A stretch of 64,000 bases of DNA from Gemmobacter aquatilis (GCF_900110025.1 NZ_FOCE01000007.1:62001-126000); one strand, 5' to 3'. Counted from the stretch's first letter, positions 52,541 to 64,000 are shown. The notes: generated from the sequence alone by a model not told the origin. Translations and numbers: made by a program.

Positions 52541-53425
52541 ATGACCTATATCCCCTTCCCGAACCTCTCGCCCGATCTCTTCTCGATCGACCTGTTCGGG
52601 GTCACCTTTGCCCTGCGCTGGTATGCGCTGGCCTATATCGCGGGCCTGCTGATCGGCTGGCGGCTGGTGCTGCGCGCGCTCCACCAGCCCCGGCTCTGGG
52701 CCGCACAGGCGCCGATGAACGCCGAACAGCTTGACCGACTGCTGACATGGGTCATTCTTGGCGTGGTGCTGGGCGGGCGGCTTGGCTTCGTGCTGTTCTA
52801 CCAGCCCGGCTATTACCTGACCCATCCCGCCGAAATCCTGAAAGTGTGGGAGGGGGGCATGTCCTTCCACGGCGGCTTCCTCGGCGTCGTCACCGCCGCC
52901 CTGATCTTCTGCAAGCGCGAACACATCCCGCTTCTGCCCATGGCCGATCTTCTGGCCCTGGCCGCCCCGCCCGGCCTGCTGCTGGGCCGCATCGCCAATT
53001 TCATCAATGCCGAGCTGTGGGGCCGCCCCACAACCCTGCCCTGGGGCGTGGCCTTCCCGGGCGAGGCGGCGCAAAGCTGCGCCACCGCCACCCTGCCCTG
53101 CATCCGCCACCCCAGCCAGCTTTACGAGGCAGGGATGGAGGGGCTGATCCTTGGCGCCACCCTGCTGATCCTCGCCTTCGCCACCCGCACCTTGCGCCAT
53201 CCGGGCCGTCTGGCCGGGGTATTCATCGCCGGCTATGGCATCGCGCGTTTTCTGGTGGAATTTGCCCGCCAGCCCGATGCGCAATTCGCATCCCCGCTGA
53301 ACCCGCTGGGCCTTTACATCCAGTGGGGGCCCTATGAGGGGCTGACGATGGGGCAGCTTCTGTCGCTGCCCATGGTGCTGATCGGGGCCGTGCTGATCCT
53401 GCGGGCGCGCCGTGACCCCGCTTGA
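52541..53425 (+). CDS. lgt: Prolipoprotein diacylglyceryl transferase
   Basis: 294-residue inner-membrane enzyme transferring diacylglycerol to the lipobox Cys of prolipoproteins. Seven helices expected; the signature HGGFLG and [16 protein letters not shown], and [11 protein letters not shown], are present. GGAGG lies 5-6 bases upstream of the ATG. Followed by a methyltransferase gene overlapping its 3' end by 14 bp, then pgeF, a common trio. Confidence 0.96.
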   Translation: MTYIPFPNLSPDLFSIDLFGVTFALRWYALAYIAGLLIGWRLVLRALHQPRLWAAQAPMNAEQLDRLLTWVILGVVLGGRLGFVLFYQPGYYLTHPAEILKVWEGGMSFHGGFLGVVTAALIFCKREHIPLLPMADLLALAAPPGLLLGRIANFINAELWGRPTTLPWGVAFPGEAAQSCATATLPCIRHPSQLYEAGMEGLILGATLLILAFATRTLRHPGRLAGVFIAGYGIARFLVEFARQPDAQFASPLNPLGLYIQWGPYEGLTMGQLLSLPMVLIGAVLILRARRDPA

Positions 53426-54503
53426 ATCGCTGCTGATCCGCCGCATCGCCACCACCGGCCCGATCACGCTGGCCGAGTATATGGCGGACTGCCTGCTGCA
53501 TCCCGACCACGGCTATTACACCACGCGCGAACCCTTCGGGGCGCAGGGCGATTTCACCACCGCGCCCGAAATCAGCCAGATGTTCGGCGAATTGCTGGGC
53601 CTTTGCCTCGCGCAATACTGGCTGGACCTTGGCGCCCCCGCGCCCTTCACGCTGGCCGAGCTTGGCCCCGGGCGCGGCACGCTGATGGCCGATGTGCTGC
53701 GCGCCACCGCCCGCGTGCCGGGCTTTCACGCCGCGGCACAGGTCACGCTGGTCGAGGCCTCGCCCACCCTGCGCGCCCGCCAGCGCGCCACGCTGGGGGA
53801 TCATCCGGTGCACTGGCTGGCCACGGTGGCCGACCTGCCCGCCCAACCGCTGTTCCTGCTGGCAAACGAATTCTTCGACGCCCTGCCGATCCGCCAGTTC
53901 ACCCGCGATCCGGCGGGCTGGCGCGAAACCATGGTCACCGTGACCGAGGACCGCCTGTCCTTCGCCCTGTCATCCCCCGCGCCCATCGCCGCGCTGGACC
54001 ACCGCCTTGCCGACACCACCCCCGGCGAGATTGTCGAGATCTGCCCCGCCGCCGCGCCGATCACCGCCGAAATCGCCGCCCGCATCACCGCCCAAGGCGG
54101 CACCGCCCTGCTGATCGACTATGGCGGCTGGCGCTCGCGCGGCGACACGCTGCAAGCCCTGCGCGCCCATGCCTTTGCCGATCCGCTGGCCCACCCCGGC
54201 GAGGCCGACCTCACCGCCCATGTGGATTTCGCGGCGCTGGCCCGCGCCGCCGCCCCCTGCCCCGCCTCCGAACTCACCCCGCAAGGCACCCTTCTGGCGC
54301 GGCTGGGCATCGAGGCCCGCGCAAACGCCCTCGCGCAGCGGTTGACGGGCGCCGCCCTGCAAGCGCATCTTGCCGCTACACGCCGCCTGACCGACCCCGC
54401 CGAGATGGGCACCCTGTTCAAGGCTCTCGCGCTGCACGCCCCCGGCACCAAGCCGCCGCCGGGCTTCGCGCCCGGCCCTGCCCACCCAGGCCAAACCTGC
54501 TGA
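53412..54503 (+). CDS. MidA/NDUFAF7-type SAM-dependent methyltransferase
   Basis: 363 residues of the DUF185 family, whose mitochondrial relative NDUFAF7 dimethylates an arginine of complex I subunit NDUFS2. Visible are [34 protein letters not shown], the SAM site [17 protein letters not shown], and [13 protein letters not shown]. Starts with GTG 53412 inside the end of lgt, so coupled. Its bacterial substrate is not established, and NuoD is the guess by analogy. Confidence 0.9.
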   Translation: MTPLESLLIRRIATTGPITLAEYMADCLLHPDHGYYTTREPFGAQGDFTTAPEISQMFGELLGLCLAQYWLDLGAPAPFTLAELGPGRGTLMADVLRATARVPGFHAAAQVTLVEASPTLRARQRATLGDHPVHWLATVADLPAQPLFLLANEFFDALPIRQFTRDPAGWRETMVTVTEDRLSFALSSPAPIAALDHRLADTTPGEIVEICPAAAPITAEIAARITAQGGTALLIDYGGWRSRGDTLQALRAHAFADPLAHPGEADLTAHVDFAALARAAAPCPASELTPQGTLLARLGIEARANALAQRLTGAALQAHLAATRRLTDPAEMGTLFKALALHAPGTKPPPGFAPGPAHPGQTC

Positions 54504-54510
54504 GGACCAA

Positions 54511-55266
54511 ATGCTCGAAATCATCACCTCCGACGCACTTGGCCTCGTCCGGCACGGTTTCTTCACCCGCAAGGGCGGCGCCTCCTCCGGCATCTTTTCG
54601 GGGCTGAACTGCGGCACCGGATCGACAGATCTGGCCGAGGTGGTGGCGATCAACCGCGCCCGGGTGGCCGCCGCCATGGGGGCGGACCCGCAGGCGCTGG
54701 TCACCGTCAACCAGATCCATTCCGCCGATGTCGTCCCCATCACCGGCCCGCATGGCGCCGAGGTGCCCAAGGCCGATGCCATGGTCACCGCCACCCCCGG
54801 CGTGGTGCTGGGCATCCTGACCGCCGATTGCCAGCCCGTGCTGTTTTCCGATCCGCAGGCCGGGGTGATCGGCGCCGCCCATGCCGGCTGGCGCGGCAGC
54901 AAAGAGGGCATCCTCGAAGCCACGCTCGACGCGATGGAGGCTCTGGGCGCCCGCCGTGCCCGCATCACCGCCATCATAGGCCCGACCATCAGCCAAGCCG
55001 CCTATGAGGTCGGCCCCGAGTTCTTTGAATCCTTCGTGGATGACGACCGCGACACCGCCCGCTTCTTCGCGCAAGGCAAGGGCGACCGTGCGCTGTTCGA
55101 TCTGCCCGGCTATGCGCTGTGGAAACTGCGCCATGCCGGGGTCGGCCATGCCGAATGGACCCGCCACTGCACCTACCGCGACCCCGAGCGATTCTATTCC
55201 TTCCGCCGCACCACCCATCAGGGCGAGGCCGATTACGGGCGACTCATCTCCTGCATCCGGCTCTGA
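54511..55266 (+). CDS. pgeF: Peptidoglycan editing factor PgeF (YfiH/laccase-domain)
   Basis: 251 residues. The metal/active-site residues His in VNQIHSADV, Cys in LTADCQPVLF and His in AAHAGWRGS are intact. The family removes wrongly incorporated amino acids from peptidoglycan precursors (L-Ser for L-Ala) and was once called polyphenol oxidase. Starts 7 bp after the methyltransferase stop; third gene of the lgt cluster. Confidence 0.93.
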   Translation: MLEIITSDALGLVRHGFFTRKGGASSGIFSGLNCGTGSTDLAEVVAINRARVAAAMGADPQALVTVNQIHSADVVPITGPHGAEVPKADAMVTATPGVVLGILTADCQPVLFSDPQAGVIGAAHAGWRGSKEGILEATLDAMEALGARRARITAIIGPTISQAAYEVGPEFFESFVDDDRDTARFFAQGKGDRALFDLPGYALWKLRHAGVGHAEWTRHCTYRDPERFYSFRRTTHQGEADYGRLISCIRL

Positions 55267-55505
55267 TTGCGGCAGGCGCACGCCAAGTTCCCGCCGCAAT
55301 TTCCGAAACAATCGCGTGCCCGCCCCCCCACTGTTTCACCGGCTCTCAAGTATTCCTCGCATTTTCCGCAAGTCCCGCTTGCCTTTCCCCCTCCTCCCAT
55401 CCGCTGAAAATGCCACAATCGCGGCCAAACCCTTGCCGCAATAGGCTGGCAGATTGTTTCCAAGGTCGGACAGACCACGAAACAACCGCCCAGAAGGAGC
55501 AGACC

Positions 55506-55655
55506 ATGAAGAAAGAACGCCGCTGGCTGAAATCGGTCCTCGCCGCTTCGGAAACCCAGCAGGCCGCCCTGCCGTGGCAGCGCGGCGCCCGCCGCAAGCC
55601 CGAAGCCTTCAAATCCGCCGCCGCGCCGCAGCCACGCGCCCAGGCCGCGCGCTGA
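55506..55655 (+). CDS. Small basic protein, 49 aa, unknown function
   Basis: MKKERRWLKSVLAASETQQA followed by a Lys/Arg/Ala/Pro-rich tail (RGARRKPEAFKSAAA, ending RAQAAR). The strong AAGGAG site 7 bases before ATG 55506 and a Rho-independent terminator 36 bp after the stop make it a credible single-gene unit. Probably nucleic-acid or ribosome associated given its charge, but this is a guess. I recall similar short proteins in rhodobacters and cannot name a family. Confidence 0.72.
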   Translation: MKKERRWLKSVLAASETQQAALPWQRGARRKPEAFKSAAAPQPRAQAAR

Positions 55656-55690
55656 TCCTGCAGACCGTACGATCCCAAAGACCTCGACCG

Positions 55691-55720
55691 AAGGCCGCGT
55701 ATGCAGAGACGCGGCCTTTT
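55691..55720 (+). terminator. Rho-independent terminator of the 49-aa gene
   Basis: 10-bp stem AAGGCCGCGT/ACGCGGCCTT with an 8-nt loop, then TTTTCC. Confidence 0.9.
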
Positions 55721-56154
55721 CCTTTGCCGATTCGCCGCCTTTTGCCATCACTCTCCCACAGATTGTGGCACATACCGGCACAACGTTGATCACGCGGAAA
55801 CAGTGTCCCGCTTGCGGCAAGACTGCGCACGACGCCCTCCACAAAAATGAAATAACTTTGACAGGTCGCCGCGAAGCAGCCATCTTTGCCTTATCGGCGC
55901 CTGACCGTGCAAAAGCAGGTGCCACCCGTGAAAGTCATTGCTTCTGACTTGCGCGGGGTGGCTCGGGAAACCAGGCCAGATTGTGTGGCTCAGTACGGGC
56001 GGCCCTGTTGCGTTCCTCTGCGCAACGAAGGGGTCGCCTGTTCACTTTCCGGGTCATGCATATCGGCCCTTTCCCGGCCAGATCGCGCTCCCGAACATGC
56101 AAAAACCGGCCCACTTGCGCAGACCGGCCCAAGGCGTTCAGCCATTCCCCAAAA
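55721..56154. other. 434-bp intergenic region, no gene called
   Basis: AT-richer than its surroundings. It contains a TTGACA (55858-55863) with only a weak -10 (CATCTT), a 60-codon plus-strand frame at 55765 with a CPACG Cys pair but no ribosome site, and, near 56104-56133, the direct repeat ACCGGCCCA beside a T5 run on the minus strand that may help end the lrp transcript. Could hold a small RNA or a remnant; nothing is firm. Confidence 0.35.
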
Positions 56155-56655
56155 TCAGGCGTTCTTGCTCAACCGCGCTTCCAGCACATCGAAGGGCAGC
56201 CCCGGCTCGTCCTTGGCACAGCGGATCACCAGCGAGGTCTTCACACTCGCCACATTTTCGGCCTTCAGCAATTCCCCGGTCAGAAAGCTCTGAAAGCTCG
56301 ACAGGTCCGGCGCCACGCATTTCAGGATGAAGTCGATCTCGCCATTCAGCATATGGCACTCCCGCACCAGCGGCCAATCGCGGCAGCGCCCCTCGAAGGT
56401 GCTCAGATCGCCCTCGGCCTGGCTTTGCAACCGCACCATGGCGAACACCTGCACCTCGAACCCCAACTCGCGCGCGTCGATATCGGCGTGATAGCCCTTG
56501 ATATACCCCGCCTCCTCCAGCGTGCGCACCCGGCGCAGACAGGGCGGTGCCGAGATCCCCACCCGCTTGGCCAGTTCCACATTGGTCATCCGCCCATCCG
56601 CCTGCAATTCAGCCAGAATATGGCGGTCGATGGGGTCCAGTTTGGCGCCAGCCAT
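56155..56655 (-). CDS. lrp: Lrp/AsnC-family regulator
   Basis: 166 residues. Helix-turn-helix LDPIDRHILAELQADGRMTN with VELAKRVGISAPPCLRRVRTLE, then the RAM domain (FEVQVFAMVRLQSQAEG, MLNGEIDFILKCVAPDL, VASVKTSLVIRCAK). Global-type Lrp by length and sequence. ATG 56655 with AAGGA about 10 bases upstream; longer frames through the promoter are rejected. Divergent from trxB. The single-domain RAM protein at 16879 may be a partner. Confidence 0.92.
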   Translation of the reverse strand: MAGAKLDPIDRHILAELQADGRMTNVELAKRVGISAPPCLRRVRTLEEAGYIKGYHADIDARELGFEVQVFAMVRLQSQAEGDLSTFEGRCRDWPLVRECHMLNGEIDFILKCVAPDLSSFQSFLTGELLKAENVASVKTSLVIRCAKDEPGLPFDVLEARLSKNA

Positions 56656-56721
56656 GAAGAAACGTCCTTTCCCGCGCCGCCTGTTGTGGTCATTGCGGCG
56701 TCTATTTCGTGCGGACATTAG

Positions 56722-57813
<1,092 letters not shown>

Positions 57814-57825
57814 TCGCCTCAACGC

Positions 57826-57853
57826 AAACGGCACCCCACGGGGTGCCGTTTTT
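57826..57853 (+). terminator. Rho-independent terminator of trxB
   Basis: 10-bp stem AACGGCACCC/GGGTGCCGTT with a 4-nt loop and T5. It may also serve the convergent DUF1150 gene. Confidence 0.92.
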
Positions 57854-57876
57854 CATTCTACCCGCGCCGCGCAGCC

Positions 57877-58104
57877 TTAATGCACGTTCACCGGCGCCAG
57901 ATCGTTCTGCCGCGCCAGCGCGAAGGCCAGCGCCCGGTCGCGCACCAGCGCCAGCCGCTCGCCATCCGGGCGATGCACCGCATACAGCGTCTCGATACCG
58001 ACCGCCTGCACCCGGATCTCTTCGGGCAGGTCGGCCACATGCACCGGGCGGACATAGACGATCCGCTCGGCGCTTTCAGGGAAGAAATTCACTTTCGCAT
58101 CCAT
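57877..58104 (-). CDS. DUF1150 family protein
   Basis: 75-residue protein found next to small heat-shock genes in alphaproteobacteria. It shows RIVYVRPVHVADLPEEIRVQ and LYAVHRPDGERLALVRDRALAFALARQNDL. Function unknown; the fixed association suggests a role with Hsp20. It follows hsp20 by 12 bp in one operon. Confidence 0.9.
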   Translation of the reverse strand: MDAKVNFFPESAERIVYVRPVHVADLPEEIRVQAVGIETLYAVHRPDGERLALVRDRALAFALARQNDLAPVNVH

Positions 58105-58116
58105 GACCCGATCCTT

Positions 58117-58575
58117 TCATTTCGCCTCGATCCGCTTCACCGGCGCAGGCGTATCCGCCACGCGCGGCGACCGGATCGGGATTGTCTGCACCACCGTCTC
58201 CGGCACGACGCGCCGCAGATCGACATGCAACAACCCGTGTTCCATATGCGCCCCCGCCACCTCTACCCCGTCGGCCAGCACGAAGCTGCGCTGGAAGGCG
58301 CGGCTGGCAATGCCCCGGTGCAGCCAGACCCGCGCGCCGTCATCCTCGGCCTGACGGCCCCGGATGACGAGTTGCCGGTCCTCCACCGTGATCGACAGCT
58401 CTTCCTCGCGGAACCCGGCCACGGCCAGCGTGATGCGATAGGCATTGTCTGCCACCGCTTCTATGTTGAACGGGGGATAGCCCTCGCCCGAGCCTTTGGC
58501 GGTGCGTTCCACCAGCCGTTCAAGCTGCTCGAACCCGAGAAGATAGGGATGGGACCCGAAACTGATCTTGGTCAT
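58117..58575 (-). CDS. Small heat-shock protein Hsp20 (IbpA type)
   Basis: 152-residue ATP-independent holdase. The alpha-crystallin domain runs about residues 33-130: YPPFNIEAVADNAYRITLAVAGF, VEDRQLVIRGRQ, LHRGIASRAFQRSFVLADGVEV and HGLLHVDLRRVVPE, with a short charged tail. First gene of the hsp20-DUF1150 unit; the 221-bp upstream region is shared with the divergent ydcH-like gene. No firm ROSE thermosensor could be drawn there. Confidence 0.94.
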   Translation of the reverse strand: MTKISFGSHPYLLGFEQLERLVERTAKGSGEGYPPFNIEAVADNAYRITLAVAGFREEELSITVEDRQLVIRGRQAEDDGARVWLHRGIASRAFQRSFVLADGVEVAGAHMEHGLLHVDLRRVVPETVVQTIPIRSPRVADTPAPVKRIEAK

Positions 58576-58796
58576 CGACTTGCCCTTGCGAAAAGCGACA
58601 TATCGTGCCCGGCCCCGTCATCGGGCACCCGGCTCCCCTTGAATATGGGGCGCCGCAACGCCCCGCGCAAGCCCCTGTGCGGCTGCCGCAATCGCAGGAA
58701 ATCGCGGGACATTTCTTCCCAAAGCGCGGAAAAAATGCTATGTTTCGCAAGTAATTCGCCTGCGACTCAGCAGCCCGCCCGTCAGGAAGAACGCAC

Positions 58797-59015
58797 ATGA
58801 ACGCTTCGATGGAACTCAATTTCGAAGAGATGCTGCGGATCCGGCTAGAAGTGCTGCGTTGCGAACACCGCGATCTGGACGAGGCGATCCATGTGCTGGA
58901 AACCATGGGCCGCCCCGATCAGTTGACGCTGCGGCGGCTGAAAAAGCAGAAACTCTGCCTGAAAGACCAGATCGTGAAGATCGAGGATCAGTTGATCCCC
59001 GACATCATCGCCTGA
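58797..59015 (+). CDS. YdcH/DUF465 family protein
   Basis: 72-residue helical protein with a coiled-coil pattern (LRIRLEVLRCEHRDLDEAIH, LTLRRLKKQKLCLKDQIVKIEDQL), the DUF465 signature. Function unknown; relatives are common small proteins in proteobacteria. AGGAAG lies 8 bases before ATG 58797. Followed by a 174-bp spacer with two palindromic repeats before purE. Confidence 0.9.
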   Translation: MNASMELNFEEMLRIRLEVLRCEHRDLDEAIHVLETMGRPDQLTLRRLKKQKLCLKDQIVKIEDQLIPDIIA

Positions 59016-59037
59016 CCTGACCGCGATCACGCCGCCC

Positions 59038-59058
59038 CGATCCTTCGCAGAAGGATCG
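59038..59058 (+). repeat. 21-nt palindromic repeat, copy 2
   Basis: Arms CGATCCTTC and GAAGGATCG around loop GCA. Identical to copy 3 exactly 60 bp further on, and a compensated variant of copy 1 at 46046. Confidence 0.8.
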
Positions 59059-59097
59059 CCGCCGCCCGAATCCCGCCCCATCCGATGCGCCGCAGCA

Positions 59098-59118
59098 CGA
59101 TCCTTCGCAGAAGGATCG
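59098..59118 (+). repeat. 21-nt palindromic repeat, copy 3
   Basis: Identical to copy 2, starting 60 bp downstream of it and 72 bp before the purE start. The sequence between the two copies is not itself repeated beyond a few bases. Confidence 0.8.
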
Positions 59119-59189
59119 CCCGTCACGCATCCGCGCTTGCCCCCTGCCCCCCTGCGCGCTAAAGCGCCTGAAAAACCACGGGGGATGCG

Positions 59190-59675
59190 ATGGCTGTTGA
59201 CGTCGGAATCATCATGGGCAGCCAGTCCGACTGGCCGACGATGCGCGAGGCGGCGGCGATCCTCGATGAACTCGGGATCAGCTACGAATCGAAGATCGTC
59301 TCGGCCCACCGCACGCCGGACCGGCTCTGGTCCTATGGCAAGACCGCGGTCGAGCGCGGGCTCAAGGTGATCATCGCCGGGGCCGGTGGCGCCGCCCATC
59401 TGCCCGGCATGATGGCCTCCAAGACCCGCGTGCCGGTGATCGGCGTGCCGGTGCAGACCCGTGCCCTGTCGGGCGTGGACAGCCTCTATTCCATCGTGCA
59501 GATGCCCAAGGGCTTTCCCGTCGCCACCATGGCCATCGGCGCCGCAGGGGCGGCCAATGCCGGGCTGATGGCCGCCGGCATCCTCGCCCTCACCGACCCG
59601 GCGCTGGCCGCCCGGCTGGATGCCTGGCGCGACGCCCTCTCCGCCTCCATCCCCGAGGAGCCGCGCGATGAATGA
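59190..59675 (+). CDS. purE: N5-carboxyaminoimidazole ribonucleotide mutase
   Basis: 161-residue class I PurE converting N5-CAIR to CAIR in purine synthesis. Signature [13 protein letters not shown] and [10 protein letters not shown] (catalytic His), then [14 protein letters not shown]. Overlaps purK by 8 bp. Class I identity agrees with the presence of purK. Confidence 0.97.
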   Translation: MAVDVGIIMGSQSDWPTMREAAAILDELGISYESKIVSAHRTPDRLWSYGKTAVERGLKVIIAGAGGAAHLPGMMASKTRVPVIGVPVQTRALSGVDSLYSIVQMPKGFPVATMAIGAAGAANAGLMAAGILALTDPALAARLDAWRDALSASIPEEPRDE

Positions 59676-60738
59676 GGCCCTGCCGCTTGGCGCGATGATC
59701 GGTATTCTGGGCGGCGGCCAGTTGGGCCGGATGCTGTCGGTCGCGGCGGCCCGTCTGGGCTTTCGCACCCATATCTATGAGCCCTCCGCCAATCCCCCCG
59801 CTGCCCATGTCGCCGACCGGCTGACCACCGCCAGCTATGACGATGCCGAGGCGCTCCGCGCCTTCGCGCAAAGCGTCGATGTCATCACCTATGAGTTCGA
59901 GAACATCCCCACCGCCGCACTCGACCTGCTCGAATCGCTGCGCCCGATCCGCCCCAACCGCCGGGCGCTGGCCGTCAGTCAGGAGCGGATTGCGGAAAAG
60001 GATTTTCTCACCTCGCTCGGCCTGACCACCGCGCCCTATGCCGCCGTCACCACGCTGGAGGATCTGCACACCGCCCTCGCCCGCATCGGCACGCCGTCCA
60101 TCCTGAAAACCTGCCGTCTGGGCTATGACGGCAAGGGCCAGGCCCGGTTGCACAGCCCCGCCGATGCCGAATCCGCACTGGCCCAGATGGACGGCGCCCC
60201 CGCCGTGCTGGAAGGCTTCGTGAGCTTCACGCATGAGGTGTCGGTCATCGCCGCCCGCGGGCTTGACGGTTCGGTCGCCTGCTATGACCCCGGCGAGAAT
60301 GTGCATCGTGACGGCATCCTGCACACCACCACCCTGCCCGCCAAGCTGACCAATGCCCAGCGCACCGATGCCGTGCTGCTGGCCGCCCGCATCCTCAACG
60401 CGCTGGAGTATGTCGGCGTCATGGGGGTTGAACTGTTCGTGACGCCGCAGGGCCTGCTGGTCAACGAAATCGCCCCCCGCGTCCATAATTCCGGCCATTG
60501 GACGCAGAACGGCTGCGCGGTGGACCAGTTCGAACAGCACATCCGCGCCGTTACCGGCTGGCCGCTGGGCGACGGGTCGCGCTTTGCCGATGTGGTGATG
60601 GAAAACCTGATCGGCGACGACATCGCCCGCATCCCCGCCCTCGCGCGCGAAAAGAACGCCGCCCTGCACCTCTATGGCAAATCCGAGGCCCGCCCCGGCC
60701 GCAAGATGGGCCATGTGAACCGCATCATCGGCCGCTAA
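59668..60738 (+). CDS. purK: N5-carboxyaminoimidazole ribonucleotide synthase
   Basis: 356-residue ATP-grasp enzyme carboxylating AIR to N5-[25 protein letters not shown] at the N-terminus, ATP-grasp residues in [19 protein letters not shown], and [22 protein letters not shown] 59668 lies inside the end of purE; an ATG at 59695 is a possible later start. Works directly with PurE. Confidence 0.96.
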   Translation: MNEALPLGAMIGILGGGQLGRMLSVAAARLGFRTHIYEPSANPPAAHVADRLTTASYDDAEALRAFAQSVDVITYEFENIPTAALDLLESLRPIRPNRRALAVSQERIAEKDFLTSLGLTTAPYAAVTTLEDLHTALARIGTPSILKTCRLGYDGKGQARLHSPADAESALAQMDGAPAVLEGFVSFTHEVSVIAARGLDGSVACYDPGENVHRDGILHTTTLPAKLTNAQRTDAVLLAARILNALEYVGVMGVELFVTPQGLLVNEIAPRVHNSGHWTQNGCAVDQFEQHIRAVTGWPLGDGSRFADVVMENLIGDDIARIPALAREKNAALHLYGKSEARPGRKMGHVNRIIGR

Positions 60739-60741
60739 GGC

Positions 60742-61146
60742 TCAGGACTCCGGCGTGCCGGTATCGCTCTCCCCGCGCTCCAACCGGGCGCGGGCTTCCG
60801 CCGCCAGATTTTCGTAACGGCGGCGAAATGCCTCCAGACTGCGCTCCTCCAGCTCCTCCAGATCCAGCAGCGCGTTATGCGCGCCCTGCGTCGCCCGGAT
60901 CAGCTCGTCCAGCTTCAACTGGATCGCCGAGGTGTCGCGGTTCTGGGTGTTCTGGATCAGGAACACCATCAGGAAGGTCACGATCGTCGTGCCGGTGTTG
61001 ATGACAAGCTGCCAGGTGTCGGAAAACCCGAAGATCGGCCCGGTGACGATCCAGACGACAATCACCCCCAGCGCCAGCGTGAAGGTCGAAGGCCGCCCGC
61101 ACCAGCGCGACACCGTTTTCGCGATGCTGCCATACCGATCCGCCAT
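60742..61146 (-). CDS. Low-affinity iron permease family protein
   Basis: 134 residues. Two membrane helices (TFTLALGVIVVWIVTGPIFG and the VINTGTTIVTFLMVFLI region) and the family phrase QNTQNRDTSAIQLKLDELIRAT, followed by a coiled-coil tail rich in Glu and Arg. The family name comes from fungal Fet4-like proteins. Transport by this two-helix bacterial version has not been shown to my knowledge. Convergent with purK, 3 bp apart. Confidence 0.88.
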   Translation of the reverse strand: MADRYGSIAKTVSRWCGRPSTFTLALGVIVVWIVTGPIFGFSDTWQLVINTGTTIVTFLMVFLIQNTQNRDTSAIQLKLDELIRATQGAHNALLDLEELEERSLEAFRRRYENLAAEARARLERGESDTGTPES

Positions 61147-61208
61147 GCGCCGCCCTCCCCGTGATCCGGCGCCACCCTAGCGCAGCCCCGGGGCGCCGCA
61201 ACCCCTGC

Positions 61209-62378
61209 TCAGCCGGCGGCAAGCCGCGCCAGCTGCTCCATCCGGGCCGCGAATTCCTTGCTGGCCGAATGGGCCCGCGCAAAGGCCAGCGCCCGCTCCG
61301 AATGGCCCGAAACCTCCTCGGGGGCCGCCGCCAGCAGCGCCGCCTCGCGCGCCAGCGCCACCGGGTCGCCAAACTGCACCGTCCAGCCCGCGCCCACCCG
61401 CGCCACCAGCCGCTCCAACATCCGGTTGGCATAGCCCAGCACCGGCAGCCCGCAGCCCATCGCCTCCAGATAGGCGCAGGATGGATCGTCCTGCCGGTGA
61501 CAGCTCAGGAAAATATCCGCCTCCTGCCGCATCCACGGCACCAGCTCGCTCTCGAACGGCACCGGCGCGTGCAACCGCACCCGCGCCTCCAGCCGCGCCG
61601 CCGCGATCTCGTCGCGCAACTGCGCCTCCAGTGATCCGGTGCCGAAAATATCCAGCGTGAAATCCACGCTCCGCGCCCGCAGCGCCCGCGCAAAGGGCAC
61701 CAGATCCTGCGCGCCCTTCATCGGCTCCAGCCGCCCGAAATTCACCAGCCGCAGCGGCCCGCCATGCAGTCGCCGCGCCAGCCGGATCGCCTGTTCCGAG
61801 GTTTGGGCGAACAGTGCCCCATCCATCCGCCCGTCATGGTAACGCAATACATCCGGCACCAGCCGACCATAGGCCTCGAACGCCGGGTCGCCATTGCATT
61901 GCAGCCCCGCCGCCCGGCGAAAGGCCCGGCACATCCGCCGCTCTTGCCGGATGACCCACAGCATCGACCGCAGGCGGCGCAGCCAGCCGATACCCTTGTC
62001 CAGCCGCAGAATATCCAGCCGCGTCGCCAGCGTGTATTCGATCGCATAGACCAGCTTCACCCCCGGCCCGCACAGATCGGGCAAGGCATGGGTGCGCCAG
62101 CCATCCGCCGCCGCCAGCACGATCCCCGCCCCCGCCAGATGATCGCGCGTCAGCGCCGCCCCCTCGGGCAGCACGGTCAACGGCACCGCCAGATCGGCCT
62201 CGGCCATCTCGCGGCCAAACGGCACCGGCCCGCCTTCCCAGATGATGCAGCGCAGCGGCCCATCCCAATGGGCGGCGTGCAGGGCCAGCCCCTCGATGAA
62301 CCGCGCATCCAGCCGCAGCCGCCCGTCGGGCAGCCGCTCCAGCGGCGCCGTCACGATCATCACCAGTTCCGGCAGCAT
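61209..62378 (-). CDS. GT4-type glycosyltransferase
   Basis: 389 residues. The C-terminal half has the GT-B/GT4 pattern: LRLVNFGRLEPMKGAQDLVP, FTLDIFGTGSLEAQLRDEIA, VRLHAPVPF and DIFLSCHRQDDPSCAYLEAMGCGLPVLGY with the conserved Glu. The N-terminal half is divergent. No signal or membrane helix. Donor and acceptor unknown; no other polysaccharide genes are adjacent, so a role in envelope glycan or lipid glycosylation is only a guess. Confidence 0.85.
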   Translation of the reverse strand: MLPELVMIVTAPLERLPDGRLRLDARFIEGLALHAAHWDGPLRCIIWEGGPVPFGREMAEADLAVPLTVLPEGAALTRDHLAGAGIVLAAADGWRTHALPDLCGPGVKLVYAIEYTLATRLDILRLDKGIGWLRRLRSMLWVIRQERRMCRAFRRAAGLQCNGDPAFEAYGRLVPDVLRYHDGRMDGALFAQTSEQAIRLARRLHGGPLRLVNFGRLEPMKGAQDLVPFARALRARSVDFTLDIFGTGSLEAQLRDEIAAARLEARVRLHAPVPFESELVPWMRQEADIFLSCHRQDDPSCAYLEAMGCGLPVLGYANRMLERLVARVGAGWTVQFGDPVALAREAALLAAAPEEVSGHSERALAFARAHSASKEFAARMEQLARLAAG

Positions 62379-62439
62379 CCCGCCTCCATAGCAGCCCCAG
62401 TTGCGACAGACCTACACGAAACCCCGCCCCCCGCGCAGC

Positions 62440-62466
62440 AAAAAGGGCGCCCGAAGGCGCCCTTTT
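62440..62466 (-). terminator. Terminator of the groEL operon
   Basis: 11-bp stem AAAAGGGCGCC/GGCGCCCTTTT with a TTCG loop and T5 on the minus strand, 23 bp past the groEL stop. Symmetric enough to act weakly on the other strand. Confidence 0.9.
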
Positions 62467-62488
62467 CCGTAAACAGCCTATCGGCTGA

Positions 62489-64000
<1,512 letters not shown>

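Noticed and set aside
55765..55947. 60-codon frame with a CPACG pair
   Set aside because: No ribosome site, poor codon pattern and no recognisable domain; more likely chance.
58576..58796. ROSE-type RNA thermometer in the hsp20 leader
   Set aside because: The characteristic final hairpin masking an AGGA site could not be drawn; only a 3-bp CTT/AAG pairing near the start codon was found.

Overview
The window is GC-rich chromosomal DNA of an alphaproteobacterium, most likely a member of the Rhodobacteraceae/Paracoccaceae. The pointers are a SAM/SAH-type riboswitch in front of metK, crotonyl-CoA carboxylase/reductase, an Irr-like Fur protein beside fabA-fabB-fabI, the fused MrpA/MrpB antiporter subunit, and the gene order miaB / phoH / ybeY / CBS protein / lnt / metK. 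Nothing looks like a phage, insertion sequence, CRISPR array or recent island. It reads as core chromosome carrying several transport and catabolic operons.

Layout, left to right. 1-1724 is the end-truncated gene of an M3 zinc oligopeptidase, followed by an amino-acid ABC permease and binding protein with no ATPase gene nearby, then a MoeB/ThiF enzyme and dut. 5.1-10.7 kb is a sugar ABC system of the fructose type (frcK-frcA-frcC-frcB on the minus strand) with a divergent RbsD/FucU-like mutarotase gene and a ROK repressor. 10.9-16.7 kb is a complete Mrp (Pha) cation/proton antiporter operon. 16.9-23.1 kb holds a stand-alone Lrp ligand domain, a RecD-like helicase, two small or unknown genes, ccr, a PhnA/YjdM protein, a cold-shock protein and an HSL-type hydrolase. 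23.1-30.2 kb is a peptide-type ABC transporter with a CocE/NonD hydrolase upstream. 30.3-33.8 kb is a choline-sulfate locus (LysR regulator, choX, betC). 34.1-42.2 kb carries metK with its riboswitch, lnt, a CorC-like CBS protein, ybeY, phoH, an envelope lipoprotein/OmpA pair and miaB. 43.7-46.9 kb is irr and fabA-fabB-fabI. 47.1-52.1 kb is the most unusual part: an RTX-type exported protein, tRNA-Gly(TCC), two exported Asp-rich proteins sharing a C-terminal module, and a NarL-type two-component pair. 52.2-64 kb is housekeeping: ubiK, lgt, a MidA-type methyltransferase, pgeF, an Lrp regulator, trxB, a DUF1150 gene with hsp20, purEK, a small iron-permease-family protein, a glycosyltransferase and groEL (truncated by the right edge).

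Two families of structured intergenic repeats stand out. One has four copies (about 5.1, 33.9 twice and 38.3 kb). Each lies just 3' of a gene and in that gene's orientation, with GC-rich hairpins followed by a GGRTATTT-type tail. The other is a 21-nt perfect palindrome with three copies (46.05, 59.04, 59.10 kb), which differ by compensated base pairs. Other candidate novelties are the Asp-rich protein pair with its roughly 45-residue module (one copy in the first, two in the second), a Cys-containing motif shared by the neighbouring lipoprotein and OmpA-family genes, and dyads flanking the frc and mrp promoters. All functional statements rest on reading the sequence and on recalled family knowledge; no searches were run.
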